Source of the DNA: Tsukamurella sp. 1534
GTDB lineage: Bacteria; Actinomycetota; Actinomycetes; Mycobacteriales; Mycobacteriaceae
Length of the DNA stretch: 64,000 bases
Direction: 5' to 3'
Assembly: GCF_000312385.1 (NCBI RefSeq)
Contig: NZ_HE997628.1
Location: forward strand, 293,361-357,360
Shown: positions 16,022 through 25,381 of the stretch, piece by piece
How positions within the stretch are numbered: position 1 is the stretch's first letter
Layout of the letters: the number at the start of each line of letters is the position of its first letter
The notes under the pieces: model-generated
The model's input: only the letters and a program-made list of their open reading frames with translations
Databases searched by the model: none
What the model was told of the DNA's origin: nothing
Position numbers and translations under genes: made by a program

Positions 16022-17314
16022 CTAGTTCAGTGTGATGTCTGTGATCCGCGTCATAGCGGGCGGGGTGAAGCGGTCCGGATTGGCGGCCGCGAGACGCCCG
16101 ATCGTGGCCGCCACACGCAGTACGAAGGCGTCCCGCGGGGCCTGCGGATCGCGGCCCGTGATCTCGGCGATCTTCTTCAGGCGGTACCGCACGGTGTTGG
16201 GGTGGACGAACAGGACCTCGCGCGCGCAGGTCTCGACGGCGCCGCCGGAGTCCAAGTAGGCGTCGAGGGTGTCCGACAAGGCGGAACCGGCCTCTTCGAG
16301 GGGTTTGACCAGCAGCTGGTACAGCGTGCGGCCGGCGTGCGTGTCGCCGATCAGAGCGCGCTCGGGCAGCAGTTCCCAGCTGTGCACCGGGCGCGGGGCC
16401 CCGGGCCAGCCGGCCACGGCGTTCACGCCGGCGATCGCCTCGACCGCCGAAGCGTGCGCGTCCTCCAGCGTGGGGGTCGTATGACCGATCACCACGGGAC
16501 CGTCGGCGAAATGCGGCATGAGGGCGTCCGCGAACGCGTCCCCGGACATCACGGCACCACTGACGATGACCACCAATTTGGTGCCCTGCACAACGGCGAG
16601 GGCCGAGCGGCCGTGCCCGCGGGCGGTGTCGTGCACCGATCCGGCCACCGACACGTTCTGATCGGGCGGGGGATTGCCGATGATGACGGTGGCCGACGCG
16701 ACCGGGTCCCAGTTCAGGGCCGCCGCTCGGGAGAGCAGGTTGGCGCCGGTGTCGCCGCGGACCACCGCGTCGACCACCAGCGCCTCCATCCGGGAGTCCC
16801 ACGCGCCGCGGGCCTCCGCCGCCGACGCGTAGATCGACGCCGCGCCGAACCCGATCTCCCGGCCGTACCGCAGCACCGCCTCGGTGAGCGCGATGAGCTG
16901 GTCCTCGTTGCGGGCGAGCAGCGGCAGCCACTTCTCGAAGAACTCCATGGCCACACGGACCATCTCGACGGTCTGCAGGAGGGACACCTTGCGGGCCAGG
17001 TCCTGCGGGACCGACTGGAACGCGGCCACCGTGTACGCCACGTCGCCGCCGTGGTCGATCCACTCGGCGAAGTTCACCACCGCCGTCTGCACGACCAACT
17101 GGATGGACGCGCGCTGGCTGGCCTCGAGCTCCGCGAAGTAGGGGAGCTGTTCCTCCATGGACCGCACGGCCTCCGTGGCGACCCTGCCCGAATACTGCCG
17201 GATCCGGGTCAGGATCGCCTCGGGAAGCACGTCGCGGGGCTCGGGGCGCTTCCTGGTGAAGCCTCCCTTGCCCGGCCTCCCGGGAAGGGGGAACGAGCCC
17301 GTATCGGCGGTCAT
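16022..17314 (-). CDS. mabR: PucR-family regulator of FAS-II, MabR-like
   Basis: A 430-residue regulator. The N-terminal two-thirds is a sensory region with a GGDEF-like remnant. The C-terminal part (about 335-410) is a PucR helix-turn-helix, with LDAYLDSGGAVETCAREVLFVHPNTVRYRLKKI as its core. It matches the gene at this position in mycobacteria (Rv2242, MabR), which controls the fasII operon in response to long-chain acyl-CoA. It starts 6 bases after the aceE stop, so aceE and mabR are probably co-transcribed, and it precedes fabD by 137 bases containing the candidate operator. Confidence 0.88.
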   Translation of the reverse strand: MTADTGSFPLPGRPGKGGFTRKRPEPRDVLPEAILTRIRQYSGRVATEAVRSMEEQLPYFAELEASQRASIQLVVQTAVVNFAEWIDHGGDVAYTVAAFQSVPQDLARKVSLLQTVEMVRVAMEFFEKWLPLLARNEDQLIALTEAVLRYGREIGFGAASIYASAAEARGAWDSRMEALVVDAVVRGDTGANLLSRAAALNWDPVASATVIIGNPPPDQNVSVAGSVHDTARGHGRSALAVVQGTKLVVIVSGAVMSGDAFADALMPHFADGPVVIGHTTPTLEDAHASAVEAIAGVNAVAGWPGAPRPVHSWELLPERALIGDTHAGRTLYQLLVKPLEEAGSALSDTLDAYLDSGGAVETCAREVLFVHPNTVRYRLKKIAEITGRDPQAPRDAFVLRVAATIGRLAAANPDRFTPPAMTRITDITLN

Positions 17315-17320
17315 GGGTTC

Positions 17321-20128
17321 CTAGGCTACGCCGGGGTCCGAAACCTGCTTCGGGGCGGCGAGCACGTCGTCGATCCGGTACCGCTTCGCGGCGTCCGCGG
17401 CCACGGAGAAATCGATCGCGCCCTCGCGGGCGAGGCCCAGGAGAACGCCCACGACGATGGACTCCGCGTCCACGTTGAAGTAGCGACGAGCCGCCGGACG
17501 GGTGTCCGAGAACCCGAAACCGTCGGTGCCCAGGGTGACGTAGGTGCCCGGCACCCATGCCCGGATCAGGTCCTGCGTGCCGCGCATGAAGTCGGACGCC
17601 GCCACCGTCGGGCCCTCGGTCCCGGACAGCACCTTCGTCACGTGCGGCGTGCCCGCGGGGGCGGCCGGATCACGCAGGGCGGCCTTCTCCACGGCGATGC
17701 CGTCGCGCTGCAGCTCCACCCAGCTCGTCACCGAGAACACCGAAGCCGAGACGCCCCAGTCCTGCGCGAGCAGCTCCTGCGCGCGCAGCGCGTCGGGCAT
17801 GGTGACGCCCGAGGCCAGGATGTTCGCCTTCAGGTCGTGGCCGCTCTCGGCGGGCTTGAACAGGTAGAGGCCCTTGAGCAGGCCGTCCACGTCAAGGCCC
17901 TCGGGCTCGGCCGGCTGGTGGATCGGCTCGTTGTAGACGGTGATGTAGTAGTAGATGTTCTCGGGGTTCTCCCCGTACATCCGCCGCAGGCCGTCGATCA
18001 CGATGTGCGCGAGCTCGTAGCCGAACGCCGGGTCGTACGCCGCGACCGCGGGGTTGGTCGACGCGAGCACGTGGCTGTGCCCGTCCGCGTGCTGCAGGCC
18101 CTCGCCGGTGAGCGTGGTGCGGCCGGCGGTGGCGCCCAGCACGAAACCGCGGGCCATCTGGTCGGCGGCCGCCCACAGCCCGTCGCCGGTGCGCTGGAAG
18201 CCGAACATCGAGTAGAAGATGTACAGCGGGATCATCGGCTCGTCGTGCGTGGCGTACGACGTGCCCACCGCGGTGAACGACGCGGTCGACCCGGCCTCGT
18301 TGATGCCCTCGTGCAGGATGACGCCCTGCGAGTTCTCCTTGTACGCGAGCATCAGCTGCGCGTCGACCGCGGTGTACGTCTGGCCGAGGCGGTTGTAGAT
18401 CTTCAGCGTGGGGAACCAGCTGTCCATGCCGAACGTGCGCGCCTCGTCGGGGATGATCGGCACGATCCGGGAACCGACCGCCGGATCACGCAGCAGCTCC
18501 TTGAAGATCCGGACCACCGCCTGCGTGGTGGCGACCTCCTGCTTGCCCGAGCCCTTGCGCATCACGTTCAGCGCCTCGATGCCGGGCGTCGCGAGGGCCT
18601 TCGCCTGCGTGCGCCGTGACGGAAGGAAGCCGCCGAGCTGCTTGCGGCGATCCAGCATGTACTGGATCTCCTTCGACTCCGGGCCGGGGTTGTAGTACGG
18701 CGGGAGGTACGGATCCTTCTCGAGCTCCGCATCCGAGATCGGGATGCGCAACTGGTCGCGGAACTGCTTGAGGTCGTCCAGCGTGAGCTTCTTCATCTGG
18801 TGCGTGGCGTTGCGGCCCTCGAAGTTGTGGCCCAGGCCGAAGCCCTTGACGGTGTGCGCCAGGATCACCGTCGGCTGGCCCTTGTGCTCCATCGCCGACT
18901 TGTAGGCCGCGTACAGCTTGCGGTAGTCGTGGCCGCCGCGGCGCAGGCCCCAGATCTGCGCATCGGTCATGTCCTGGACCAGCTCCTTGGTCCGCGGGTC
19001 GCGGCCGAAGAAGTGTTCGCGGACGAACGCGCCGTCGTTCGCCTTGAAGGTCTGGTAATCGCCGTCGGGCGTGTTGTTCATGATGTTGACGAGGGCGCCG
19101 TCGCGGTCCTTGTGCAGCAGTTCGTCCCACTCGCGGCCCCAGATCACCTTGATCACGTTCCAGCCCGCGCCGCGGAAGAACGACTCCAGCTCCTGGATGA
19201 TCTTGCCGTTGCCGCGTACGGGGCCGTCGAGGCGCTGCAGGTTGCAGTTGACCACGAAGGTGAGGTTGTCCAGGCCCTCGGTGGCGGCGATCTGGATCTG
19301 GCCGCGCGATTCGGGCTCGTCCATCTCGCCGTCGCCCAGGAACGCCCAGACGTGCTGATCCGAGGTGTCCTTGATGCCGCGGTCGTTCAGGTAGTGGTTG
19401 AACCGCGCCTGGAAGATCGCGTTCATGGGGCCGAGGCCCATCGACACCGTCGGGAACTCCCAGAAGTTCGACAGCAGCCGGGGGTGCGGGTAGGAGGGGA
19501 GGCCCTTGCCCTTGTCCTCGTGCGACTGCTCCTGCCGGAAACCGTCCAGGCGCTCCGCGGGGATGCGGCCTTCGAGGAAGGCACGCGCGTAGATGCCGGG
19601 GGAGGCGTGGCCCTGGATGAAGATCTGGTCGCCGCCGCCGGGGTGGTCCTTGCCGCGGAAGAAGTGGTTGAAACCCACCTCGTACAGCGACGCCGCGCCC
19701 GCGTAGGTGGAGATGTGGCCGCCCACGCCGACGCCGGGGCGCTGCGCGCGGTGCACCATGATGGCCGCGTTCCAGCGGATGTAGGCGCGGTAGCGGCGCT
19801 CGATCTCCTCGTCGCCGGGGAACCAGGGCTCGAGATCGGTGGGGATGGTGTTCACGTAGTCCGTCGAGGTGAGCGACGGGATGGAGACGCGCTGCTCGCT
19901 CGCGCGCTCCAGCAGGCGGAGCATCAGGTACCGCGCCCGGGCCGGCCCGTGCGTGGCGATCAGATCGTCGAGCGACTCGAGCCATTCACCGGTCTCGTCC
20001 GGATCGATGTCCGGGAGATACGACGCCACTCCTTCCCGGATCACGCGGACCCGATCGGGGCGTCCGTCGGTCGACGGTGCCGGGGCGGATCCCGTTGCAG
20101 CCTCGGTGAAGGCGTTCGAGTCGGTCAC
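17321..20128 (-). CDS. aceE: Pyruvate dehydrogenase E1 component, homodimeric
   Basis: A 935-residue thiamine diphosphate enzyme that decarboxylates pyruvate and passes the acetyl group to lipoyl-E2. Full-length alpha2-type E1: a transketolase N-terminal domain with the ThDP motif [10 protein letters not shown]...NCNLQ around residues 245-280, a central pyrimidine-binding domain, and a C-terminal domain. The N-terminal 40 residues, used for E2 contact in this type, are intact. It is the first gene of a minus-strand block leading into mabR and the FAS-II genes. The lipoate genes and E2 at the right of the window belong to the same complex. Confidence 0.95.
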   Translation of the reverse strand: MTDSNAFTEAATGSAPAPSTDGRPDRVRVIREGVASYLPDIDPDETGEWLESLDDLIATHGPARARYLMLRLLERASEQRVSIPSLTSTDYVNTIPTDLEPWFPGDEEIERRYRAYIRWNAAIMVHRAQRPGVGVGGHISTYAGAASLYEVGFNHFFRGKDHPGGGDQIFIQGHASPGIYARAFLEGRIPAERLDGFRQEQSHEDKGKGLPSYPHPRLLSNFWEFPTVSMGLGPMNAIFQARFNHYLNDRGIKDTSDQHVWAFLGDGEMDEPESRGQIQIAATEGLDNLTFVVNCNLQRLDGPVRGNGKIIQELESFFRGAGWNVIKVIWGREWDELLHKDRDGALVNIMNNTPDGDYQTFKANDGAFVREHFFGRDPRTKELVQDMTDAQIWGLRRGGHDYRKLYAAYKSAMEHKGQPTVILAHTVKGFGLGHNFEGRNATHQMKKLTLDDLKQFRDQLRIPISDAELEKDPYLPPYYNPGPESKEIQYMLDRRKQLGGFLPSRRTQAKALATPGIEALNVMRKGSGKQEVATTQAVVRIFKELLRDPAVGSRIVPIIPDEARTFGMDSWFPTLKIYNRLGQTYTAVDAQLMLAYKENSQGVILHEGINEAGSTASFTAVGTSYATHDEPMIPLYIFYSMFGFQRTGDGLWAAADQMARGFVLGATAGRTTLTGEGLQHADGHSHVLASTNPAVAAYDPAFGYELAHIVIDGLRRMYGENPENIYYYITVYNEPIHQPAEPEGLDVDGLLKGLYLFKPAESGHDLKANILASGVTMPDALRAQELLAQDWGVSASVFSVTSWVELQRDGIAVEKAALRDPAAPAGTPHVTKVLSGTEGPTVAASDFMRGTQDLIRAWVPGTYVTLGTDGFGFSDTRPAARRYFNVDAESIVVGVLLGLAREGAIDFSVAADAAKRYRIDDVLAAPKQVSDPGVA

Positions 20129-20391
20129 TAGTGCTCCTATGGGTCGCGAGCGCGTGGTTCAGGAGTGCGGTGTGTCGCACGTCCCATCCTGCCGCAATCG
20201 GAAGTTACTCAACAGTCCGTCACCGGGAGGCGATTTCACGTCAGCACTTGCGCAACATCGCCGTACCGGGTCTGCTGTAGGGGACCAGTGCCGTAAGTTC
20301 GACACCGCGGCTGCGCCGCGAGTTCGTAACCGAACGCACATGAAGAACGACGGTGAAGCGCCGTCGTCGGCTTTGGAGGAGGCTCTCACCG

Positions 20392-20808
20392 GTGTCCGTG
20401 AATGGGTCCTATGCCCAGAAGATGGGCCTGCAGCCCGGCAACATCGTGCAGGAGATCGGCTGGGACGACGACACCGATGACGAACTGCGTCTGGCGATCG
20501 AGGAGATCACCGGCGCGGAGATGCTCGACGAGGACACCGATGAGGTGGTCGACGCCGTGGTGCTGTGGTGGCGCGACGACGACGGGGACCTGGTCGACAC
20601 CCTGATGGACGTCATCACCCCGCTGTCGGACGACGGATACGTCTGGGTGCTCACCCCGAAGACGGGGCGTCCCGGGTACGTGCAACCGAGCGAGATCGCG
20701 GAATCGGCGCCGACGGCGGGACTCACGCAGACCTCGTCGACGAACCTCGGCGAATGGATCGGTTCCCGCCTGGTGCAGCCGAAGTCCGGCCGCGTGGGCA
20801 AGCGGTGA
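20392..20808 (+). CDS. DUF3052 family protein (Rv2239c-like)
   Basis: A 138-residue acidic protein of the actinobacterial DUF3052 family, beginning SVNGSYAQKMGLQPGNIVQEIGWDDD. It has an acidic middle part (EMLDEDTDEVVDAVVLWWRDDDGDLVDTLMD) and a variable tail. No function is known. GTG 20392 follows GGAGGAGG at 9-base spacing; GTG 20398 is a close alternative. The gene overlaps ahpE by 4 bases (GTGA), so the two are translationally coupled, as at the matching mycobacterial locus. The 263-base gap to divergent aceE must hold both promoters; I see no clear boxes there. Confidence 0.85.
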   Translation: MSVNGSYAQKMGLQPGNIVQEIGWDDDTDDELRLAIEEITGAEMLDEDTDEVVDAVVLWWRDDDGDLVDTLMDVITPLSDDGYVWVLTPKTGRPGYVQPSEIAESAPTAGLTQTSSTNLGEWIGSRLVQPKSGRVGKR

Positions 20809-21305
20809 CGCAGCCCCACACAGACGGTCCGCTGCCCGCCGGCAGCATCGCGCCCGATTTCACCCTCCGGGACCAGAACAACCGCCCGCTCACGCTGTCC
20901 TCGTACCGCGGCGAGAAGAACGTCCTGCTCGTGTTCTTCCCGCTCGCGTTCACGGGGACGTGCGAGAGCGAACTCGGCGGAATCCGGGACTCGCTCCCGG
21001 CTTTCGAGAACGACGACGCCGCCGTGGTCGCGATCTCCGTCGGGCCGCCGCCCACCCACAAGGTGTGGTCCGGTTCGCAGGGCTACCTGTTCCCGATCGT
21101 GTCCGACTTCTGGCCGCACGGAACGGTTTCGCGGGAGTACGGCGTGCTCAACGAGAAGAACGGGTACCCGAACCGCGGCACGTTCGTCGTGGACCGCGAC
21201 GGCGTGATCCGGTTCTCGGAGATGAACGAGCCGGGCGTCCCGCGCGATCAGTCGCTTTGGGAAGACGCGCTGGCTGCGCTAGCCTCATCCGGTCGGCGCG
21301 TGTAG
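20805..21305 (+). CDS. ahpE: 1-Cys peroxiredoxin AhpE
   Basis: A 166-residue thioredoxin-fold peroxidase. The peroxidatic Cys53 lies in the motif FTGTCESEL with Thr50 at the usual position; no resolving Cys is present, as in 1-Cys AhpE of mycobacteria. It reduces hydroperoxides and peroxynitrite and is recycled by mycothiol/mycoredoxin or similar thiols in that group (knowledge from the family). The start GTG 20805 overlaps the DUF3052 stop. Its last codons and stop (TAG 21303-21305) lie inside the tRNA-Val gene. Confidence 0.92.
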   Translation: MTQPHTDGPLPAGSIAPDFTLRDQNNRPLTLSSYRGEKNVLLVFFPLAFTGTCESELGGIRDSLPAFENDDAAVVAISVGPPPTHKVWSGSQGYLFPIVSDFWPHGTVSREYGVLNEKNGYPNRGTFVVDRDGVIRFSEMNEPGVPRDQSLWEDALAALASSGRRV

Positions 21306-21372
21306 CTCAGTTGGTTAGAGTCCCGGTCTTACACACCGGTTGTCGGGGGTTCGAGTCCCTCCGCGCGCACCA
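21296..21372 (+). tRNA. tRNA-Val (anticodon TAC)
   Basis: A 77-base cloverleaf: acceptor GCGCGTG (21296-21302) pairs with CGCGCGC (21362-21368, one G-U pair), discriminator A, then encoded CCA to 21372. The anticodon loop reads CTTACAC, giving TAC. The first 10 bases overlap the 3' end of ahpE. Confidence 0.95.
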
Positions 21373-21391
21373 CCCCCGGGTCCGGGCCTGA

Positions 21392-21799
21392 TCAGACGGC
21401 CCGCGGCGCTCCCGGACCACGCACCGGAGGCACGTTCGGGCCCACCGCGTTCGTGACGAAGAACCGGTTGTTGCCGTCGACCGTGACGCGGTAGATGAGC
21501 GGAGGGATTCCCTCGGCGCTCACCGTGCTCCTGCCGGAGCGCTTCATGACGCGCACCTCGCAGTCCACGACGTAGATCCCGTTCCGCTCGCTGACGCGCT
21601 TGGGGCCGTAGCTGGAGCCGACGGAGTCCTGGTCCGCGTGCTGCGCGATCTGCGCGGCGTACGCGCACGCCACGGACTTGGCCAGGTCCGCGTCCGTCTT
21701 CGGCGCGGCGGAGGCGAGCGCGGGGAGCGTGACCGCGAGGGCGGCGGCGCCGAAGGCGCCGAGGGCGATCCTGCGGGTGGTAGATCCGAAATCAGTCAT
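21392..21799 (-). CDS. Small secreted hypothetical protein
   Basis: A 135-residue exported protein starting at ATG 21799. Residues 1-32 are a signal peptide with a twin Arg (TTRRIALGAFGAAALAV) and an ASA cleavage site. The mature part has a Cys pair (VACAYAA and VDCEVRV) and is otherwise hydrophilic. No family is recognised. It converges on tRNA-Val, ending 20 bases from it. Confidence 0.6.
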   Translation of the reverse strand: MTDFGSTTRRIALGAFGAAALAVTLPALASAAPKTDADLAKSVACAYAAQIAQHADQDSVGSSYGPKRVSERNGIYVVDCEVRVMKRSGRSTVSAEGIPPLIYRVTVDGNNRFFVTNAVGPNVPPVRGPGAPRAV

Positions 21800-21856
21800 G
21801 CCGCAGATTAACATGACCAACATGAATGTGTTCGGTATCGCAAGGCCGGATCCGCG

Positions 21857-23278
21857 TCAGGCGCCCGACCGGTAGGCCTCCAGCAGCCGGAGCCACACCT
21901 CGCTGACCGTCGGGTACGCCGGCACCGCGTGCCAGAGGCGCTCGATCGGTACCTCGCCGACCACCGCCGTGGTGGCGGCGTGCAGCAGCTCGGCGACGGC
22001 GGAACCCACGAAGGTGGCGCCCACGATCACGCGACGGTCCTCGTCCACCACCATTCGCGCGCGCCCCGCGTACCCGTCCGCGAACAGTGCCGCGCCGGCG
22101 ACTCCGCCCAGGTCGTAATCCACGACGCGCGCCGTCATACCCGCATCGCGCGCGGCGGATTCCGTGAGGCCGACGGCGGCGACCTCCGGGTCGCTGAACA
22201 CCACCTGCGGCACCGCCGCGTGATCCGCGGTCGCGACGTGCGCGCCCCACGCGCCGTCCGCGAGCGCCGCCCCGGCGGCCCGCGCCACGATCGCGTCACC
22301 CGCGGCCCGCGCCTGGTACTTGCCCTGGTGGGTGAGGAGTGCGCGATGGTTCACATCGCCCACCGCGTAGAGCCAGTCGAACCCCTCGACGCGCAGCGTG
22401 TCATCGACGGTGAGCCAGGAACCGGGCACGAGCCCCACGGAGTCGAGGCCGATATCGGCCGTCCGCGGCGACCGTCCGGTGGCGGCGAGCACTTCGTCCG
22501 CGACGACGGTGATCCCCTCCGAGGTCTGGATCTCCACTCCGGCGCCGGTGCGCGCGACCCGCGTGGGTGCGGCGCCCAGCATCAGCTCCACGCCCAGCCC
22601 GCGGAGCCCCTCGCCGACGAGCTCGCCGGCGAACGGCTCCAGCCCGCGAAGCAATCCGCTGCGCGCGATCACGGTGACCTTCGATCCGAGATCCGCGTAC
22701 GCCGTGGCCATTTCGACCGCGACCACGCCCCCGCCGATCACGGCCAGCCGGCCCGGAACCGACTGCGAACCGGTGGCTTCGCGGCTGGTCCACGGGCGCG
22801 AGGCGCGCAGCCCGTCGACGTCCGGGACCGCTGCCTCGGTACCGACGGCGACGACGACCGCCTGCCGGGCGGTCAAGCTGCGCTCGGCCCCGTCGGGCGC
22901 CGTGGCTGTGACGCGCTTCGGCCCTGAGATCCGGCCGTGCCCGCGGACCACTGTGATGCCCGCGTGTTCCGCCCATGCGACCTGGGAGTCGTCCTTCCAG
23001 TCGTGTGTGAACGAGTTGCGCCGGGCGAGAACGGCTTCCACGTCGATCCGCCCGGTCACGGCCTCCGCGGCGCCCGCGACCCTGTGTGCCTCGCGGACCG
23101 CCTGCCCCGAGCGCAGCAGCGCCTTCGAGGGCATGCACGCCCAATAGGAGCATTCGCCGCCCACCAGTTCGCTCTCCACGAGTGCCGCGCTCAGGCCGCC
23201 CTGGACCGCCCTGTCCGCGACGTTCTCGCCGACCGGCCCGGCCCCGAGGACGATCACGTCGTACTCAGCATCCGCCAT
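21857..23278 (-). CDS. FAD-dependent pyridine nucleotide-disulfide oxidoreductase
   Basis: A 473-residue flavoprotein of the dihydrolipoamide dehydrogenase/mercuric reductase superfamily. FAD-binding GxGxxG at about residues 12-17 (GAGPVG), redox-active pair Cys43-Cys48 in GGECSYWACMPSK, NAD(P)-binding GGGVVAVEMA near 203, FAD motif LYAVGDVNHR near 309, and a C-terminal dimer domain. The C-terminal PAYPTVSEVW has Tyr where lipoamide dehydrogenases have the catalytic His of HPTLSE, so it is probably not a true Lpd; a quinone or other disulfide/xenobiotic reductase is more likely. It has no operon partners. Confidence 0.85.
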   Translation of the reverse strand: MADAEYDVIVLGAGPVGENVADRAVQGGLSAALVESELVGGECSYWACMPSKALLRSGQAVREAHRVAGAAEAVTGRIDVEAVLARRNSFTHDWKDDSQVAWAEHAGITVVRGHGRISGPKRVTATAPDGAERSLTARQAVVVAVGTEAAVPDVDGLRASRPWTSREATGSQSVPGRLAVIGGGVVAVEMATAYADLGSKVTVIARSGLLRGLEPFAGELVGEGLRGLGVELMLGAAPTRVARTGAGVEIQTSEGITVVADEVLAATGRSPRTADIGLDSVGLVPGSWLTVDDTLRVEGFDWLYAVGDVNHRALLTHQGKYQARAAGDAIVARAAGAALADGAWGAHVATADHAAVPQVVFSDPEVAAVGLTESAARDAGMTARVVDYDLGGVAGAALFADGYAGRARMVVDEDRRVIVGATFVGSAVAELLHAATTAVVGEVPIERLWHAVPAYPTVSEVWLRLLEAYRSGA

Positions 23279-23382
23279 GTGCCACCTCCGTCGTTCACGG
23301 TACGTGCGATGCCGCCTCCCTGCGGGGGACCGGTCAGGAAGCGAGGAGCGCGGGAACCGTCCTCGGCCATAGCGTTGCCGTC

Positions 23383-23631
23383 ATGACGCCCCCTCTCCTC
23401 GCCCCGCCCCTCGGCGGCACCGTCTGGGAGATCGCGTCCTCGGCCACGAGGGACACAGGCGCCCCGCTGCGCACCGTCGACGAGGTGGTGCAGTTCCTCG
23501 GCGTGGACGCCGCCGCCACCAGGACCCTGGACCTGACCGCTGCGGCGAAATCCCGGTCACGAACACCCGGTTCTGCGGTGGTTCGTGACCGGGCTTCGTC
23601 ACCCGGTCACGTCCCGGTAGCGTCGGCCTCC
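23383..23631 (+). other. Uncertain small ORF upstream of cobD
   Basis: An ATG at 23383 opens a frame that runs in phase into cobD. Its first 60 residues (MTPPLLAPPLGGTVWEIASSATRD...) have ordinary composition, but the later part is crossed by the inverted repeat at 23552-23593 and looks non-coding. It could be a separate truncated gene, or nothing. I keep it out of the gene list proper. Confidence 0.25.
23552..23593 (+). repeat. 13-bp perfect inverted repeat before cobD
   Basis: Arms cccggtcacgaac (23552-23564) and gttcgtgaccggg (23581-23593) pair perfectly around a 16-base loop, 39 bases before the cobD start; a further partial copy (cccggtcacg, 23602-23611) follows. It may be a terminator of something upstream or an operator. 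The conserved B12-box of cobalamin riboswitches is not seen. Confidence 0.6.
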
Positions 23632-24564
23632 GTGAAACGTTCCACTGAGCTCGCGCTCGGAGTGCTCGCCGACGAGGTGTTCGGCGACCCGCGCCGCTAC
23701 CACCCCGTCGCGGGGTTCGGCACCGTCGCAACGGCTCTGGAGCGCCGGATGTACGCACCGTCGAAGACCAGGGGTGCCGCGTACACCCTGCTCCTCGTGA
23801 GCGGTGCGGCCGCCGCCGGCTACGCGCTGCGGAAGGTGCCCGGCGCCACCGCGATCGGCACCTGGGCCGTGGTCGGGGGAGCGGGTCTGCGGGGCGTGGG
23901 CGCGGACCTCGGCCGGCACCTGGGCGACGGTGACCTCGAGGCCGCGCGTGGGCTGCTGCCGTCGCTGTGCGGGCGCGACCCGGCCGTGCTGGACGCGGCC
24001 GGGCTGGCCCGCGCCGCCACCGAATCCGTCGCCGAGAACACCTCGGACGCGGCGGTGGCGCCGCTGTTCTGGGGCGCGGCGCTGGGCCTCCCCGGGCTGT
24101 TCGCGTACCGCGCCGCGAACACCCTCGACGCCATGGTCGGCTACCGCAACGAGCGGTACGCCGACTTCGGCTGGGCCTCGGCCCGGCTCGACGACGTTCT
24201 CAACGCGATCCCCGCGAGGCTCGCCGGGGTGGTCACCGTCGCGGCGGCGCCGGCGGTCGGGGGCGCACCGTCGGACGCGATCCGCGCCTGGCGGAACGAT
24301 GCGGCGGAACACCCGAGCCCCAACGCGGGGGTCGCGGAGGCGACGGCCGCGGGCGCGCTCGGCCTGCGGCTGGGCGGGCGCACGCAGTACGCGCACGGCG
24401 TGGAGTCGCGGCCCGTCCTGGGTGACGGACGCGCCCCCGAGCCGGCCGATCTCGCGCGGGCGGCGCGGCTCTCGCTCGTCGTGGAACTCGGCGCGCTGGC
24501 CGTGACTATCCTCGGCGCCCGTACCGGTCGGCGAGCCTGGCGGCGCGTGCGGCCTCGGGGCTGA
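23632..24564 (+). CDS. cobD: Adenosylcobinamide-phosphate synthase CobD/CbiB
   Basis: A 310-residue membrane protein that attaches the aminopropanol arm to adenosylcobyric acid in cobalamin synthesis. It begins VKRSTELALGVLADEVFGDPRRYHPVAGFG, close to the family start (DxxxGDP...HPV), and has the conserved ATESVAENTSDAAVAPLFW (about residues 127-145), NTLDAMVGYRNERYADFGWASARLDD (near 165-190) and RNDAAEHPSPNAG (near 224-236). Several hydrophobic segments are present. GTG 23632 is chosen from the family N-terminus. Its 3' end overlaps the convergent SURF1 gene by 59 bases. Confidence 0.92.
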   Translation: MKRSTELALGVLADEVFGDPRRYHPVAGFGTVATALERRMYAPSKTRGAAYTLLLVSGAAAAGYALRKVPGATAIGTWAVVGGAGLRGVGADLGRHLGDGDLEAARGLLPSLCGRDPAVLDAAGLARAATESVAENTSDAAVAPLFWGAALGLPGLFAYRAANTLDAMVGYRNERYADFGWASARLDDVLNAIPARLAGVVTVAAAPAVGGAPSDAIRAWRNDAAEHPSPNAGVAEATAAGALGLRLGGRTQYAHGVESRPVLGDGRAPEPADLARAARLSLVVELGALAVTILGARTGRRAWRRVRPRG

Positions 24565-25381
24565 CCTGTTCCTGCGGTGCACCGTCGGCGTCGCCCGGGC
24601 CGGCGCCCTGCGCAGCATCCCCGGCCTCGAACACCGCGCGGTCCTCGCGGCGCCGGCGCACCTCGGACCACACGAAGTAGCCGATGGCGAGCGGCGCCAT
24701 GATCCCGAACGCCAGCCACTGCAGCCCGTACGAGAGGTACGGGCCGGCGTCGAGCATCGGCAGCGGCACCGGATCCAGCACTCCGGGCTGCCCCTCCGCG
24801 AGGTCCAGGTAGCCGGGCGCCAGGGACACGCCCAGCGCCGGGCCCACCGCGGCGGGGTCGATCGCGTACACCTGCAGGTAGCCGTTCTCCACGCGCGGTG
24901 CCCTGTCCGGCGACGTGGGTTCGGGGGCGCGCAACCGGGCGTCGACGGTGACCGTGCCCGACGGCGGCGGCGCGAAGTCCGGCACCACGCCGCCCGTCGG
25001 CGTGCGGACGAAACCCCGGTCCACGAGGTAGGTGGCGCCGTCGTCCGCCGCGAACGGGACGAGCACCTCGTAGGCGGGGTTCCCGTCCTGGTTCCGCAGC
25101 CGCGCGAGTACCTGCTTGTCCGTGAGGAAGCTGCCGGTCAGCGTGACCTTGCGCCACTCCGCGTCCCGTGGCACGTCGGTGCGGCCGCCGAGCAACTGCG
25201 CCGCGGGCACCGGGTCGGCGTTCACGGAATCGGCGATCTGCTGGTTGCGGTGGCTGGTGGACGTGTTCTTGCCCAGCTGCCACGGCGCGAGCACCGACCA
25301 GCAGAGCGCGGTGAACGCCAGGGCCGCGACCGCGAGGGCGATCCACCGCGGCTGGAGTGCGACCTTGAGCCAGTTAGGCAT
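24506..25381 (-). CDS. SURF1 family cytochrome oxidase assembly protein
   Basis: A 291-residue membrane protein. One membrane segment at about 12-33 and a second near 222-240 enclose an extracytoplasmic SURF1 domain with WRKVTLTGSF, YEVLVPFAADDGATYLVDRGFV and LSYGLQWLAFGIMAPL. It helps mature heme-copper oxidases. The charged C-terminal tail (about 245-291) overlaps the end of cobD on the other strand. The start ATG 25381 overlaps the ptpA stop by 8 bases, so ptpA and SURF1 form an operon, as at the matching mycobacterial locus. Confidence 0.88.
   Translation of the reverse strand: MPNWLKVALQPRWIALAVAALAFTALCWSVLAPWQLGKNTSTSHRNQQIADSVNADPVPAAQLLGGRTDVPRDAEWRKVTLTGSFLTDKQVLARLRNQDGNPAYEVLVPFAADDGATYLVDRGFVRTPTGGVVPDFAPPPSGTVTVDARLRAPEPTSPDRAPRVENGYLQVYAIDPAAVGPALGVSLAPGYLDLAEGQPGVLDPVPLPMLDAGPYLSYGLQWLAFGIMAPLAIGYFVWSEVRRRREDRAVFEAGDAAQGAGPGDADGAPQEQVSPEAARAARLADRYGRRG

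Noticed and set aside
20129..20391. Regulatory RNA or riboswitch in the aceE/DUF3052 gap
   Set aside because: No strong hairpin or known core was found; the gap most likely holds two ordinary divergent promoters.
21857..23278. Lipoamide dehydrogenase (lpd) of the pyruvate dehydrogenase complex
   Set aside because: The catalytic His of the C-terminal motif is replaced by Tyr, and the gene is not linked to E2 or aceE.
23521..23631. Cobalamin riboswitch before cobD
   Set aside because: Only an inverted repeat is present; the conserved B12-box and core helices are not found.
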